Below are positions 1 to 5,457 of a stretch of 5,737 bases of DNA, in pieces (within the stretch, counting starts at the first letter, position 1; each line of letters begins with the position of its first letter). This DNA comes from an uncultured Lachnospiraceae bacterium (GTDB lineage Bacteria > Bacillota > Clostridia > Lachnospirales > Lachnospiraceae). The stretch covers positions 1-5,737 of the forward strand of contig CAMWLB010000205.1 in NCBI GenBank assembly GCA_947174985.1. The letters run 5' to 3'. The position numbers and the translations under genes are program-made. The notes under the pieces are model-generated. The model worked only from the letters and a program-made list of their open reading frames with translations, searched no databases and was not told the DNA's origin.

Positions 1-785
1 ACAAGCGGGGCTTTGGCAGCAGCACCATCTATATGGAAGAAAACGTACTGCCCGCCATTGCTTCGTTTTCCAACGGAGATGCGCGGACAGCATTAAACAC
101 ACTGGAAATGGCCATTTTAAACGGGGAAATCCAGCCGGACGGCTCCATCTCCATAAAGCAGGACACACTGGAGCAATGTCTCGGAAAGAAGGCGCTTCTC
201 TACGACAAAAAAGGGGAAGAGCATTATAACCTGATTTCCGCCCTCCACAAATCCATGCGCAACAGCGACCCTGACGCGGCGGTTTACTGGCTGGCTCGTA
301 TGCTGGAAGCAGGAGAAGACCCTCTTTTTATCGCCAGACGGCTGATACGCTTTGCCAGTGAAGATATCGGTCTTGCCGACAGCCAGGCGCTGCCGCTTGC
401 CGTAGCTGCTTATCAGGCATGTCACTTTAACGGTATGCCGGAGTGTAACGTGAATCTGGCACAGACGGTGATTTATCTTTCCCTCGCGCCGCGCTCCAAT
501 GCGGTCTATACTGCCTACGAGGACGCAAAAAAGGACGCCCTTACCATGCTTTCCGAGCCTGTCCCCCTTGTAATACGCAACGCGCCCACCTCACTTATGA
601 GCGAGCTGCACTATGGAGAAGGCTATGTGTATGCCCATGACACCGCTGAAAAGATGGCGCAGATGACCTGTCTTCCTGACAGCTTAAAGGACAGACGCTA
701 TTACCTTCCCACAGAAGAAGGAAACGAAACCTTTTTCAAAGAACGGTTGGAAAAAAGCCGCGCTTTCCGGCTGCATGAACCATAA
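1..785 (+). CDS. rarA: Replication-associated recombination protein A, C-terminal part (5' end outside window)
   Basis: RarA (MgsA/WHIP family) is a tetrameric AAA+ ATPase in the cytoplasm that acts at stalled replication forks and gapped DNA. The reading frame is open from base 3, and 260 residues are visible before TAA at 783-785. An internal ATG at 33 is not the start, because conserved sequence (RGFGSSTIY) continues upstream of it. The visible part begins near the end of the AAA+ module, with the arginine-containing stretch GDARTALNTLE (about residues 24-34) typical of the RarA lid. The helical lid region and the MgsA C-terminal tetramerisation domain follow, with DPDAAVYWLARMLEAGEDP, RRLIRFASEDIGLAD and a late YGEGYVYAHD/CLPDSLKDRRYY block. 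The Walker A and B motifs lie outside the window. The gene converges on the M23 gene with only 19 bp between the stop codons. The family assignment is very secure. Confidence 0.96.
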   Translation, partial: KRGFGSSTIYMEENVLPAIASFSNGDARTALNTLEMAILNGEIQPDGSISIKQDTLEQCLGKKALLYDKKGEEHYNLISALHKSMRNSDPDAAVYWLARMLEAGEDPLFIARRLIRFASEDIGLADSQALPLAVAAYQACHFNGMPECNVNLAQTVIYLSLAPRSNAVYTAYEDAKKDALTMLSEPVPLVIRNAPTSLMSELHYGEGYVYAHDTAEKMAQMTCLPDSLKDRRYYLPTEEGNETFFKERLEKSRAFRLHEP

Positions 786-791
786 CAGCAC

Positions 792-818
792 CGCATCCGG
801 AGTTCTATTCCGGATGCG
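792..818. terminator. Hairpin between convergent rarA and M23 genes, possible bidirectional terminator
   Basis: CGCATCCGG at 792-800 is the exact reverse complement of CCGGATGCG at 810-818. Inner pairs (A801-T809, a G-T wobble, T803-A807) extend this to a nearly closed 12-bp stem with a 3-nt loop. The hairpin begins 7 bp after the rarA stop and contains the last codons and the TAG of the M23 gene. Neither side has a T-tract, so it is not a textbook intrinsic terminator. Its position between two convergent stops suggests a transcription barrier or a 3'-end stabiliser for both mRNAs. Confidence 0.5.
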
Positions 819-1923
819 CCTCACGGTACGCCTCCGCCGCCGGATCCTTCATATCATAAACGCGTCTCCACTCCCTTGTATCCTCCACTTTTTCCACTTC
901 GCTTCTATGCTTATACAGAAACTGCGTGAGCGGATACACATCTATCCATATCTGATTGCTTCCATCCTTTTGCGATTCGTCAAAAATAAGCTGCATCCCC
1001 CAGTGCAGGTGAATCACCTCTATATTATTGACATTTTCCGTTGCGCTGTAACCCGTATGCCCCATGTAACCAATCACGTCACCCGCCGTTACAACGCTTC
1101 CTTCGGCAATCCCTTCCGCATAAGGATAATTCTGCCTCATATGGGCGTAATAATAATACCGCCTGCCATCAAAGCTCCTGATACCAATCCGCCATCCGCC
1201 GTACTGATTCCAGCCAATCGCCTCCACATAGCCGGATTCCACAGCGATAATCGGCGTGCCAATCTGCCCCATCATATCGTGTCCGAGATGTGGTCTCTGA
1301 TAACCATAGCTTCTGTTGGAACCAAAATCTGCATAATGGGTATACTCAAATCCCCTCGCAATCGGAGAAAATGCTTTCAGCCCGTATACCCGCTTCCACA
1401 CCTTATTCCCGTTTTCGTCCGCCTCCTCTATTTCATACTCCCCTACCATACCGCCTAGAACAGCGCCGTAAGCCTCCTTATAATAGGCGTAGTACTGCAT
1501 ATCTTTTGTCAGTTCTTCCATGGTTACGCCTTCTTCGATAAGCTGTTCCGCCAGCTTTGCCACGTCCTTTGCCAGATTTTTGTCATTGGAAGAAAAATCG
1601 CCGCCGTAACGCGCCGCCAGATAGGCGAGCATTTCCACCCAGTCAATATGTACCTCTTCTCCCCATGTATTTACATCCCACTCATAGGCAAGGCAGAGTG
1701 CATCATAGCTGACATTGAAATCCACCCACTTAATATAGCCGTCGCTGATTGCTTCCTGCACCCAGCTTTCACTCTCCGCCGTATCCTGCTCGGCCTCTAT
1801 GCTTTGTGTTTTTCTTCCGTTTTCCTCTTTCCTGTCGCACAAAATACCTGCAAAAGCCGTCAGGCACAACACTGCTTCCGCAGCAATCACCAGCTTCCAC
1901 TTTTTTACCCTGTTTTCCTGCAC
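805..1923 (-). CDS. Membrane-anchored or secreted M23 family metallopeptidase (LytM-type peptidoglycan endopeptidase)
   Basis: This is a predicted zinc endopeptidase that cuts peptide cross-bridges of peptidoglycan outside the membrane. From the GTG at 1923 the protein is 372 aa. It has a basic N-terminus (QENRVKKWK), a hydrophobic segment at about residues 11-28 that serves as signal peptide or anchor, and then an acidic Ser/Glu linker. A helical domain follows at about 55-160, including EEVHIDWVEMLAYLAARYGG and TMEELTKDMQYYAYY, and the M23 domain covers about 185-340. The M23 zinc ligands and active-site residues are all present: HLGHD (H212, D216), YYYYAH (H261) and HLH (H305, H307). The enzyme should therefore be active. 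The arrangement of helical domain plus M23 matches a family I recall from clostridial genomes. The start is uncertain: ATG at 1959 lacks a ribosome site, TTG at 2046 abuts the kinase stop, and the GTG has AGGTG at good spacing. The gene lies about 120 bp downstream of the kinase gene and may be cotranscribed with it. Confidence 0.9.
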   Translation of the reverse strand: MQENRVKKWKLVIAAEAVLCLTAFAGILCDRKEENGRKTQSIEAEQDTAESESWVQEAISDGYIKWVDFNVSYDALCLAYEWDVNTWGEEVHIDWVEMLAYLAARYGGDFSSNDKNLAKDVAKLAEQLIEEGVTMEELTKDMQYYAYYKEAYGAVLGGMVGEYEIEEADENGNKVWKRVYGLKAFSPIARGFEYTHYADFGSNRSYGYQRPHLGHDMMGQIGTPIIAVESGYVEAIGWNQYGGWRIGIRSFDGRRYYYYAHMRQNYPYAEGIAEGSVVTAGDVIGYMGHTGYSATENVNNIEVIHLHWGMQLIFDESQKDGSNQIWIDVYPLTQFLYKHRSEVEKVEDTREWRRVYDMKDPAAEAYREAHPE

Positions 1924-1927
1924 TTTA

Positions 1928-1932
1928 CACCT
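1928..1932 (-). promoter_or_regulatory. Ribosome binding site supporting the GTG start of the M23 gene
   Basis: On the minus strand, AGGTG lies 4 nt before the GTG at 1923-1921. It corresponds to the 3' half of the AAGGAGGTGA consensus, so the AGG core is 6 nt from the start. Neither alternative start, ATG 1959 or TTG 2046, has a comparable site at proper distance. The site is moderate in strength, so the choice remains tentative. Confidence 0.45.
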
Positions 1933-2046
1933 GCCCTGTCCGCGCCGTTTTCCATGCATGCGCTGTATGGTTTGCTCTTCTCCATAGCAAATATATGAAA
2001 ATGCAGGGACATTTATCACAAAGCGGATGCCACGCTTCCCGGACAA

Positions 2047-2946
2047 CTATCTTTCAAGCAGCTCTCCTATTTCTTTTAAAGTCGGGGGACTTAACTGTAG
2101 CGGATACCTCGAGATTGCCACCGCCGCGCAGGCACTTGCAAACCTGACAAGTGCATCGTCATCCATGCCCATGGCAAGTGCATAAGTACAGCCCGCCTTG
2201 AAGGAATCACCCGCACCAAGCGTACTTGCAACAGGGACTCGAAAAGGCCGGAAGGTTTTTACTTCTCCCCCTTTTCTTCCGTAGCTGAACTCGCCTCCGC
2301 CATTTGTAATAATAGTGAGCCCTCCGCCATTTTCCGCATAGAACGGAAACAGCTCTTCGCGTGTTTGTTCAGGGTACAAATTGCTGATTCCCTCACCTGA
2401 GATAACCGATACTGCGGAGTGCTTATGAATATAGCTGTCATACCTGCAGTCGATGGTCACATATGGCTTTTCAAGCTTCACACAAAGCGCAGCGGCAAGC
2501 TCTGAGTCATCTCCAAAGCAATCGTCTATAGCAGCAACGCTGCAGCCGGCAATATCATTTTCTTTCGGTTTGTTCCAATGTCTGATATTGCTGCCATAGG
2601 CCTCTGCGAAAAAATGGCCGAACGTACCAAAGGTGGTTCTGGTATCGCCTGCAATCAATATATAATCCTCCAGTCCGTCAAAACTGTCGTCAAACGTAAG
2701 CGAATCAAGATTCACCGTTTTATCCCTGTAAAACTCTCTAATCATCTGCGCGCTGTTTTTGCCAATATGCGCACCGTCAACCTTGACATCTGCCCCCAAA
2801 GAAGCAAGAACAGTTGCACAGGTTCCCGTTTCACCTCCTGGGAAACGGTAGCTCTGCAGAATCTCCATATATTCATCCGGAACCGGAAAATCATTTAGCT
2901 TAAAACTGTTGGAACAACATATCATTCCATATAGATAAATCTGCAT
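2047..2946 (-). CDS. PfkB-family carbohydrate kinase, substrate unassigned
   Basis: This is a predicted cytoplasmic ATP-dependent sugar or nucleoside kinase of the ribokinase/PfkB superfamily, 299 aa, a normal length for the family. The glycine-rich substrate-side motif GGETGTCATVLASLGADV lies at about residues 37-54. The signature-2 motif STLGAGDSFKAG lies at about 242-253, with Asp247 of GAGD as the expected catalytic base and GAG as the anion hole. Between them are Rossmann-like strands (YVTIDCRYD, GGGLTIITNGG). Signature 2 normally begins with D-T; here it is S-T, which suggests a subfamily apart from ribokinase, fructokinase and KdgK. The ATG at 2946 is preferred over ATG 2970 because GAGGTGG at 2950-2956 sits directly before it. 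The stop is TAG at 2047. No sugar transporter or dehydrogenase lies nearby to indicate the substrate. Fructoselysine-type kinases are a distant possibility only. Confidence 0.87.
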   Translation of the reverse strand: MQIYLYGMICCSNSFKLNDFPVPDEYMEILQSYRFPGGETGTCATVLASLGADVKVDGAHIGKNSAQMIREFYRDKTVNLDSLTFDDSFDGLEDYILIAGDTRTTFGTFGHFFAEAYGSNIRHWNKPKENDIAGCSVAAIDDCFGDDSELAAALCVKLEKPYVTIDCRYDSYIHKHSAVSVISGEGISNLYPEQTREELFPFYAENGGGLTIITNGGGEFSYGRKGGEVKTFRPFRVPVASTLGAGDSFKAGCTYALAMGMDDDALVRFASACAAVAISRYPLQLSPPTLKEIGELLER

Positions 2947-2949
2947 AAT

Positions 2950-2956
2950 CCACCTC
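2950..2956 (-). promoter_or_regulatory. Ribosome binding site fixing the kinase start
   Basis: The minus strand reads GAGGTGG, then ATT, then ATG (2946-2944). The GAGG core is 6 nt from the ATG, a strong and well-placed Shine-Dalgarno sequence. The longer alternative starting at ATG 2970 has no such site, so the start at 2946 is favoured. Confidence 0.8.
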
Positions 2957-2979
2957 GTATTAAATACCATTTCTAAGTG

Positions 2980-3021
2980 ATTGCGAAATATTTCCTATGT
3001 TGCAAAGGACAGTTTCGCAAT
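2980..3021. repeat. 42-bp inverted repeat upstream of the kinase gene (leader hairpin or operator)
   Basis: ATTGCGAAA at 2980-2988 is perfectly complementary to TTTCGCAAT at 3013-3021. Inside, TCCT (2993-2996) pairs with AGGA (3006-3009), leaving a roughly symmetric internal loop and a 9-nt loop. The structure ends about 24 bp upstream of the kinase Shine-Dalgarno sequence. There is no T-tract after it in the direction of transcription, so a terminator for hpf is unlikely. It may be a 5'-UTR hairpin or a paired operator controlling the kinase. Confidence 0.6.
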
Positions 3022-3034
3022 TTGCCGGATGCGA

Positions 3035-3137
3035 ATTGTGCACATGATATATTCCATAAACAGACCCTTGCTTACGTACCGCTACAGTAAGCTTGGAACG
3101 AAAGCAAGTCTGCGTTGGAATATACTATGTGCACAAT
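3035..3137. repeat. 103-bp near-complete palindrome between hpf and the kinase gene (MITE-like or structured RNA)
   Basis: The outer arms are 22 bp. ATTGTGCACAT at 3035-3045 pairs with ATGTGCACAAT at 3127-3137, and TATATTCCA at 3048-3056 pairs with TGGAATATA at 3116-3124. Only the two central positions (3046-3047 against 3125-3126) fail to match. Inside, CAGAC (3061-3065) pairs with GTCTG (3108-3112), and TTGCTT (3068-3073) with AAGCAA (3102-3107). An alternative inner hairpin joins GCTTAC (3070-3075) to GTAAGC (3087-3092). The element begins 28 bp past the hpf stop. It lacks a T-tract on either side, and I see no clear target-site duplication. It encodes no protein. Confidence 0.75.
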
Positions 3138-3165
3138 GACAACGGTATATTTTCAATATTCTATT

Positions 3166-3693
3166 TTAATATTCCGGCTCAATCAGTCCGTAAGTATCGC
3201 CCTTACGCTTGTATACCACATTGACCTGATCCGTCTCCGCGTTGTTGAATACGAAAAAGTTATGTCCCAAAAGCTCCATCTGCACACATGCATCCTCCGG
3301 ATACATGGGCTTAATATCAAACTTTTTCGTGCGGACAATCTTGATTTCCTCGTCCTCCATATAATCGTTTTCTGCAAACATTTTACTGAAGGAAGCGCCC
3401 GCCTGCTGCTTGTCCACCAATTTGGTTTTATACTTTTTCAACTGCCGCTCGATAATCTCCTCTACCAAATCAATGGATACATACATGTCGTTGCTGACCT
3501 GCTCGGAGCGGATAATGCTTCCCTTCACTGGTATCGTCACTTCTATTTTCTGCCTGTCCTTCTCCACGCTCAGCGTAACCCGCACTTCCGTATCCGGCGT
3601 AAAGTATTTCTCAAGTTTTCCGATTTTTTCTTCAACTGCCGACTTTAACCCTTCCGTTACCTCAATGTTTCTGCCTACAATAATAAATTTCAT
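3166..3693 (-). CDS. hpf: Ribosome hibernation promoting factor, long form (HPF/RaiA/YfiA)
   Basis: Long HPF binds the small-subunit decoding region and, through its C-terminal domain, dimerises 70S ribosomes into inactive 100S particles during stationary phase or stress. The protein is 175 aa, the usual length of the Firmicutes long form. The N-terminal S30AE domain (about residues 1-97) starts MKFIIVGRNIEVTEGLK and holds the beta-alpha-beta-beta-beta-alpha pattern, ending in a basic helix (ERQLKKYKTKL). A linker of about 20 residues follows. The C-terminal dimerisation domain (about 117-175) starts IKIVRTKKFDIKPM and contains PEDACVQMELLGHNFFVF and a YKRKGDTYGLIEP ending, all typical. The ATG at 3693 is chosen over ATG 3702 because AAAGGG (3703-3708) is 9 nt from the former but directly abuts the latter. 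The gene has its own sigma-A-like promoter and is apparently monocistronic. The common neighbour secA is not next to it here. Confidence 0.96.
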   Translation of the reverse strand: MKFIIVGRNIEVTEGLKSAVEEKIGKLEKYFTPDTEVRVTLSVEKDRQKIEVTIPVKGSIIRSEQVSNDMYVSIDLVEEIIERQLKKYKTKLVDKQQAGASFSKMFAENDYMEDEEIKIVRTKKFDIKPMYPEDACVQMELLGHNFFVFNNAETDQVNVVYKRKGDTYGLIEPEY

Positions 3694-3702
3694 GTCGCTC
3701 AT

Positions 3703-3708
3703 CCCTTT
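3703..3708 (-). promoter_or_regulatory. Ribosome binding site deciding the hpf start
   Basis: The minus strand has AAAGGG followed by 9 nt and then ATG 3693. The in-frame ATG at 3702 immediately follows the AAAGGG and cannot use it. This agrees with the typical MKFII N-terminus of the family. Confidence 0.7.
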
Positions 3709-3728
3709 CGGTTGTTTATTGTATAAGC

Positions 3729-3758
3729 ATTATATCATAAATTTACCCTTTTTTGCAA
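3729..3758 (-). promoter_or_regulatory. Sigma-A-type extended -10 promoter of hpf
   Basis: The minus strand shows TTGCAA (3753-3758, 4/6 match to the -35 consensus), an 18-nt spacer, and a perfect TATAAT (3729-3734) preceded by TGA, which forms an extended -10 (TGnTATAAT). The predicted transcription start is near 3722, giving a leader of about 29 nt that contains the ribosome site. No better match to a sigma-H or sigma-B promoter was seen, although HPF genes are stress-controlled in relatives. Confidence 0.75.
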
Positions 3759-3784
3759 TAATTTAGGAATGAATTTGGTTATTT

Positions 3785-3803
3785 TTGACATTCAAAATGT
3801 CAA
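3785..3803. promoter_or_regulatory. Operator-like inverted repeat upstream of the hpf promoter
   Basis: TTGACATTcaaAATGTCAA is a perfect 8-bp inverted repeat with a 3-bp centre. Its centre lies about 72 bp upstream of the predicted hpf start site, a position used by activators. A related half-site, TCGACATT, follows at 3812-3819. Neither strand has a -10 at proper distance from the TTGACA, so a dimeric regulator site is likelier than a promoter. The regulator is unknown. Confidence 0.45.
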
Positions 3804-3869
3804 TATATTTTTCGACATTTTTTTACATAATATCATTTTTATTCATTCTTAACAAAACATTTGTTTATT

Positions 3870-3981
3870 TGAGGATAAAGTATCCCTTCCCCCTTTTCCC
3901 CAAAAAAGAATGTGGACAGTGTGGATAACTCAGTGCATAAGTAGCTTTTATCCGATTTTTAGCGTTTTTTTATGTGGATAA
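3870..3981. promoter_or_regulatory. Cluster of DnaA-box matches
   Basis: The DnaA box is TTATCCACA (reverse complement TGTGGATAA). Perfect matches on the plus strand lie at 3920-3928 and 3973-3981. TGAGGATAA (3870-3878) matches 8 of 9, and TGTGGACAG (3911-3919) matches 7 of 9 and directly abuts the box at 3920. A weaker TTATCC-core site lies at 3948-3956. The two perfect boxes are 53 bp apart and in the same orientation, within AT-rich DNA. No dnaA or dnaN gene is in view, and neighbouring genes do not diverge as at a typical origin, so the role is open. Confidence 0.5.
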
Positions 3982-4117
3982 GTTTTTATTTTCCAAACCC
4001 GAAATTTCGACAAAAATAATTGTTTCCACGTTTGTTTTGTCTATTTTGTACAAGTATGATTTTGTCAATAGGATTTTAACTATTTTTTATTTTCTTGCAA
4101 TAGGCATCTCGCTTCAC

Positions 4118-4165
4118 AAAAACAGCCCCGCAAACCCTGCCTTGCGGCACAGTTCATGGGGCTGT
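4118..4165 (-). terminator. Rho-independent terminator of the NlpC/P60 gene
   Basis: ACAGCCCC at 4122-4129 pairs with GGGGCTGT at 4158-4165. An inner hairpin CGCAA/TTGCG (4129-4133 and 4142-4146) lies within the loop. In the minus direction the stem runs into five T residues (4122-4118). It begins about 10 bp after the stop codon of the NlpC/P60 gene. On the plus strand the stem is followed by ACTTC and a run of seven T residues up to 4177, so it may stop transcription both ways and insulate the DnaA-box region. Confidence 0.85.
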
Positions 4166-4175
4166 ACTTCTTTTT

Positions 4176-5378
4176 TTAGAAAATACGTCTGATTGCCAGA
4201 ATCTTCTTATTGCTGTAATTTACACTTGAAACGATAATACCGGTTCTTGAGTTGGAAGCGTGAACTATCTGTCCGTTTCCGATATAAAGCGCTACGTGAC
4301 CGGAATAGCAGATCAAGTCGCCGGGCTGTGCATTTTCCAGACTGTCTACCGCATAACCCTGACTTCTGTCTGCCTTCGCGCTGTGCGGCAGGCTTACACC
4401 GAAATTCGCATATACGCTCAAGACAAAACCGGAGCAGTCCGCACCGTTTGTCAGGCTGGTTCCGCCATACACATAAGGATTGCCGACAAACTGCAGTGCG
4501 TATTCTGCAACTGCTACACCGAGTTCGCTGCCCTCTCCTACTGCATAGTCCGTACTCTGGGCAGGCGTCTGTGTCGTTGTCTGCTGCTGAGCTGCCTGCG
4601 CTGCCTCCTGCGCCTTTCTTCTCTCTTCAGCTTCTTTTGCAAGACGCGCTTCCTCTTCCGCCTTTGACTCCGCTTCCACAAACTCCGTGCGGATATCTAC
4701 AAAATCCCCGGAAACCCAGCCGTCTCCTTCTTCCATATTTATCTTAATCCAGCCGTCATCGGTCTCATCAAGCACCAGAAAGTCTTCTCCTCCCGGCACC
4801 ATGCCAAGCCTCGGCGCCTCTATACTCGGCTCCGTGCGTACATACAAGGTCGTGGTGCTGACCGTCGCCATTCTGGAACCGACTTCCCTTGCAAGTTCTG
4901 CCGCTGCTTCTCCCGTGACACAGTATTCCGCCTTTACATATCCGGTCACAGTACCCGATGTAATCAGATACCAGCCATTTTCCTCCGCAATAAAAGTGCC
5001 TACGGAATTGTCGTACAGCTTTCCTAAAACTTCTCCTTGCTCGCTCGGCAGGCTTCTGATATTAACATACCGGTTTACCTGTGCAATAACCAGATTGCGG
5101 AACAATTCTTCCTCCGGGTCCTGTTTTCCTGCAGAGGCAGCATTCATGACCTCCTGAATATCCGCAACCGTAACAGAGGCTTCGATTTTGTTTTCCGTGC
5201 CTGTCTGGGGCGTCTGCAGGCTCTCCAAGGACGTATCCTTGACCAAAAACAGATTGACGCCGCCCGATGGCAGTACTGAAGTAACTTTATCCGAAGCCAT
5301 TACATCTATATGCAATCCTGAAAAGGTGATAACTGCAGCCAGCGCTCCTGCCGCCAGCTTTACACCGTAATGGTTCAT
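4176..5378 (-). CDS. Secreted SH3b-SH3b-NlpC/P60 peptidoglycan hydrolase
   Basis: This is a predicted exported cysteine endopeptidase (gamma-D-glutamyl-diamino acid type) that cuts peptidoglycan stem peptides. It is 400 aa. A signal peptide occupies about residues 1-29, with AAGALAAVITF as the hydrophobic core and likely cleavage near VMASD. Two bacterial SH3 wall-binding domains follow: about 97-153 (RYVNIRSLPSEQGEVLGKL, GWYLI, GYVKAEY) and about 170-228 (TLYVRTEPSIEAPRLGMV, GWIKI, GWVSGDFV). A charged Ala/Glu/Lys/Gln-rich coiled-coil linker at about 234-275 leads to the NlpC/P60 domain (about 285-400). The catalytic triad is complete: Cys315 in GADCSGF, His361 in GHVALYIG and His373 in IVHAS. 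The ATG at 5378 has GGAGG (5386-5390) 7 nt upstream. The gene has its own strong promoter with WalR-like repeats and its own terminator, so it is monocistronic. The exact bond cut cannot be told from sequence. Confidence 0.95.
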   Translation of the reverse strand: MNHYGVKLAAGALAAVITFSGLHIDVMASDKVTSVLPSGGVNLFLVKDTSLESLQTPQTGTENKIEASVTVADIQEVMNAASAGKQDPEEELFRNLVIAQVNRYVNIRSLPSEQGEVLGKLYDNSVGTFIAEENGWYLITSGTVTGYVKAEYCVTGEAAAELAREVGSRMATVSTTTLYVRTEPSIEAPRLGMVPGGEDFLVLDETDDGWIKINMEEGDGWVSGDFVDIRTEFVEAESKAEEEARLAKEAEERRKAQEAAQAAQQQTTTQTPAQSTDYAVGEGSELGVAVAEYALQFVGNPYVYGGTSLTNGADCSGFVLSVYANFGVSLPHSAKADRSQGYAVDSLENAQPGDLICYSGHVALYIGNGQIVHASNSRTGIIVSSVNYSNKKILAIRRIF

Positions 5379-5401
5379 GGTTCTTCCTCCATAGTAAAAA
5401 T

Positions 5402-5418
5402 ATTACGAATTTGTTACA
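5402..5418 (-). promoter_or_regulatory. WalR-like direct repeat in the NlpC/P60 leader
   Basis: The minus strand reads TGTAAC-AAATT-CGTAAT, matching 11 of 12 fixed positions of the WalR (YycF) box TGTWAH-N5-TGTWAH. It lies just downstream of the predicted start site. It also overlaps a small palindrome, TTACAtctTGTAA (5414-5426). Binding is inferred from known WalR control of wall hydrolases in Firmicutes. Confidence 0.4.
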
Positions 5419-5428
5419 TCTTGTAAAA

Positions 5429-5457
5429 AATATAACATAACCATTACGATTTGTCAA
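5429..5457 (-). promoter_or_regulatory. Sigma-A promoter of the NlpC/P60 gene
   Basis: The minus strand has a perfect -35 TTGACA (5452-5457), a 17-nt spacer and a -10 TATATT (5429-5434, 5/6). The predicted start is near 5422, giving a leader of about 44 nt that carries the GGAGG ribosome site. This is the best core promoter in the window by consensus match. Confidence 0.85.

Larger units (their letters stand above)
3759..4117. other. AT-rich gene-free region upstream of hpf with DnaA-box cluster
   Basis: No believable gene lies here. A 72-codon plus-strand ORF starting at 3974 has no ribosome site and runs through the terminator. The DNA is very AT-rich with poly-T and poly-A runs, except for a short C-run near 3884-3901. 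It contains the inverted repeat at 3785-3803, DnaA-box matches between 3870 and 3981, and small palindromes GGATAaagTATCC (3873-3885), CGAAATTTCG (4000-4009) and TTGTACAA (4046-4053). TTTCGACA occurs twice (3810-3817 and 4005-4012). The hpf -10/-35 lies just to its left and a terminator to its right, so it is a regulatory or chromosome-maintenance spacer rather than a degraded gene. Confidence 0.6.

Noticed and set aside
775..1458. 227-codon plus-strand ORF opposite the M23 gene
   Set aside because: It is antisense to a protein with intact M23 motifs. The sequence has no recognisable domain and no ribosome site.
1961..2046. N-terminal extension of the M23 protein from TTG 2046
   Set aside because: It would put 41 unlike residues before the signal-type segment and has no well-spaced ribosome site. 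The adjacency to the kinase stop is probably coincidental.
2958..2992. Promoter-like TTCGCA-N17-TTTAAT on the minus strand before the kinase
   Set aside because: Transcription would begin inside the Shine-Dalgarno sequence and remove it, so it is unlikely to drive the kinase.
3025..3033. CCGGATGCG, identical to an arm of the hairpin at 810-818
   Set aside because: It is a nine-base match with no matching partner arm or shared flank here, and is likely chance.
3703..4117. Possible raiA-motif RNA upstream of hpf
   Set aside because: That large structured RNA is often found upstream of raiA genes in Clostridia. This region is very AT-rich, lacks long paired stems, and the hpf promoter leaves a leader of only about 29 nt. 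A covariance-model search would settle it.
3974..4192. 72-codon plus-strand ORF with hydrophobic stretches
   Set aside because: It starts inside a DnaA-box match, has no ribosome site, and runs through the NlpC/P60 terminator and over its stop codon. The hydrophobic character comes from T-rich DNA.
4247..4747. Plus-strand ORFs opposite the NlpC/P60 gene
   Set aside because: Composition is typical of antisense frames (Ser, Arg, Leu and Pro rich), and the minus strand encodes a complete catalytic domain and SH3b repeats.
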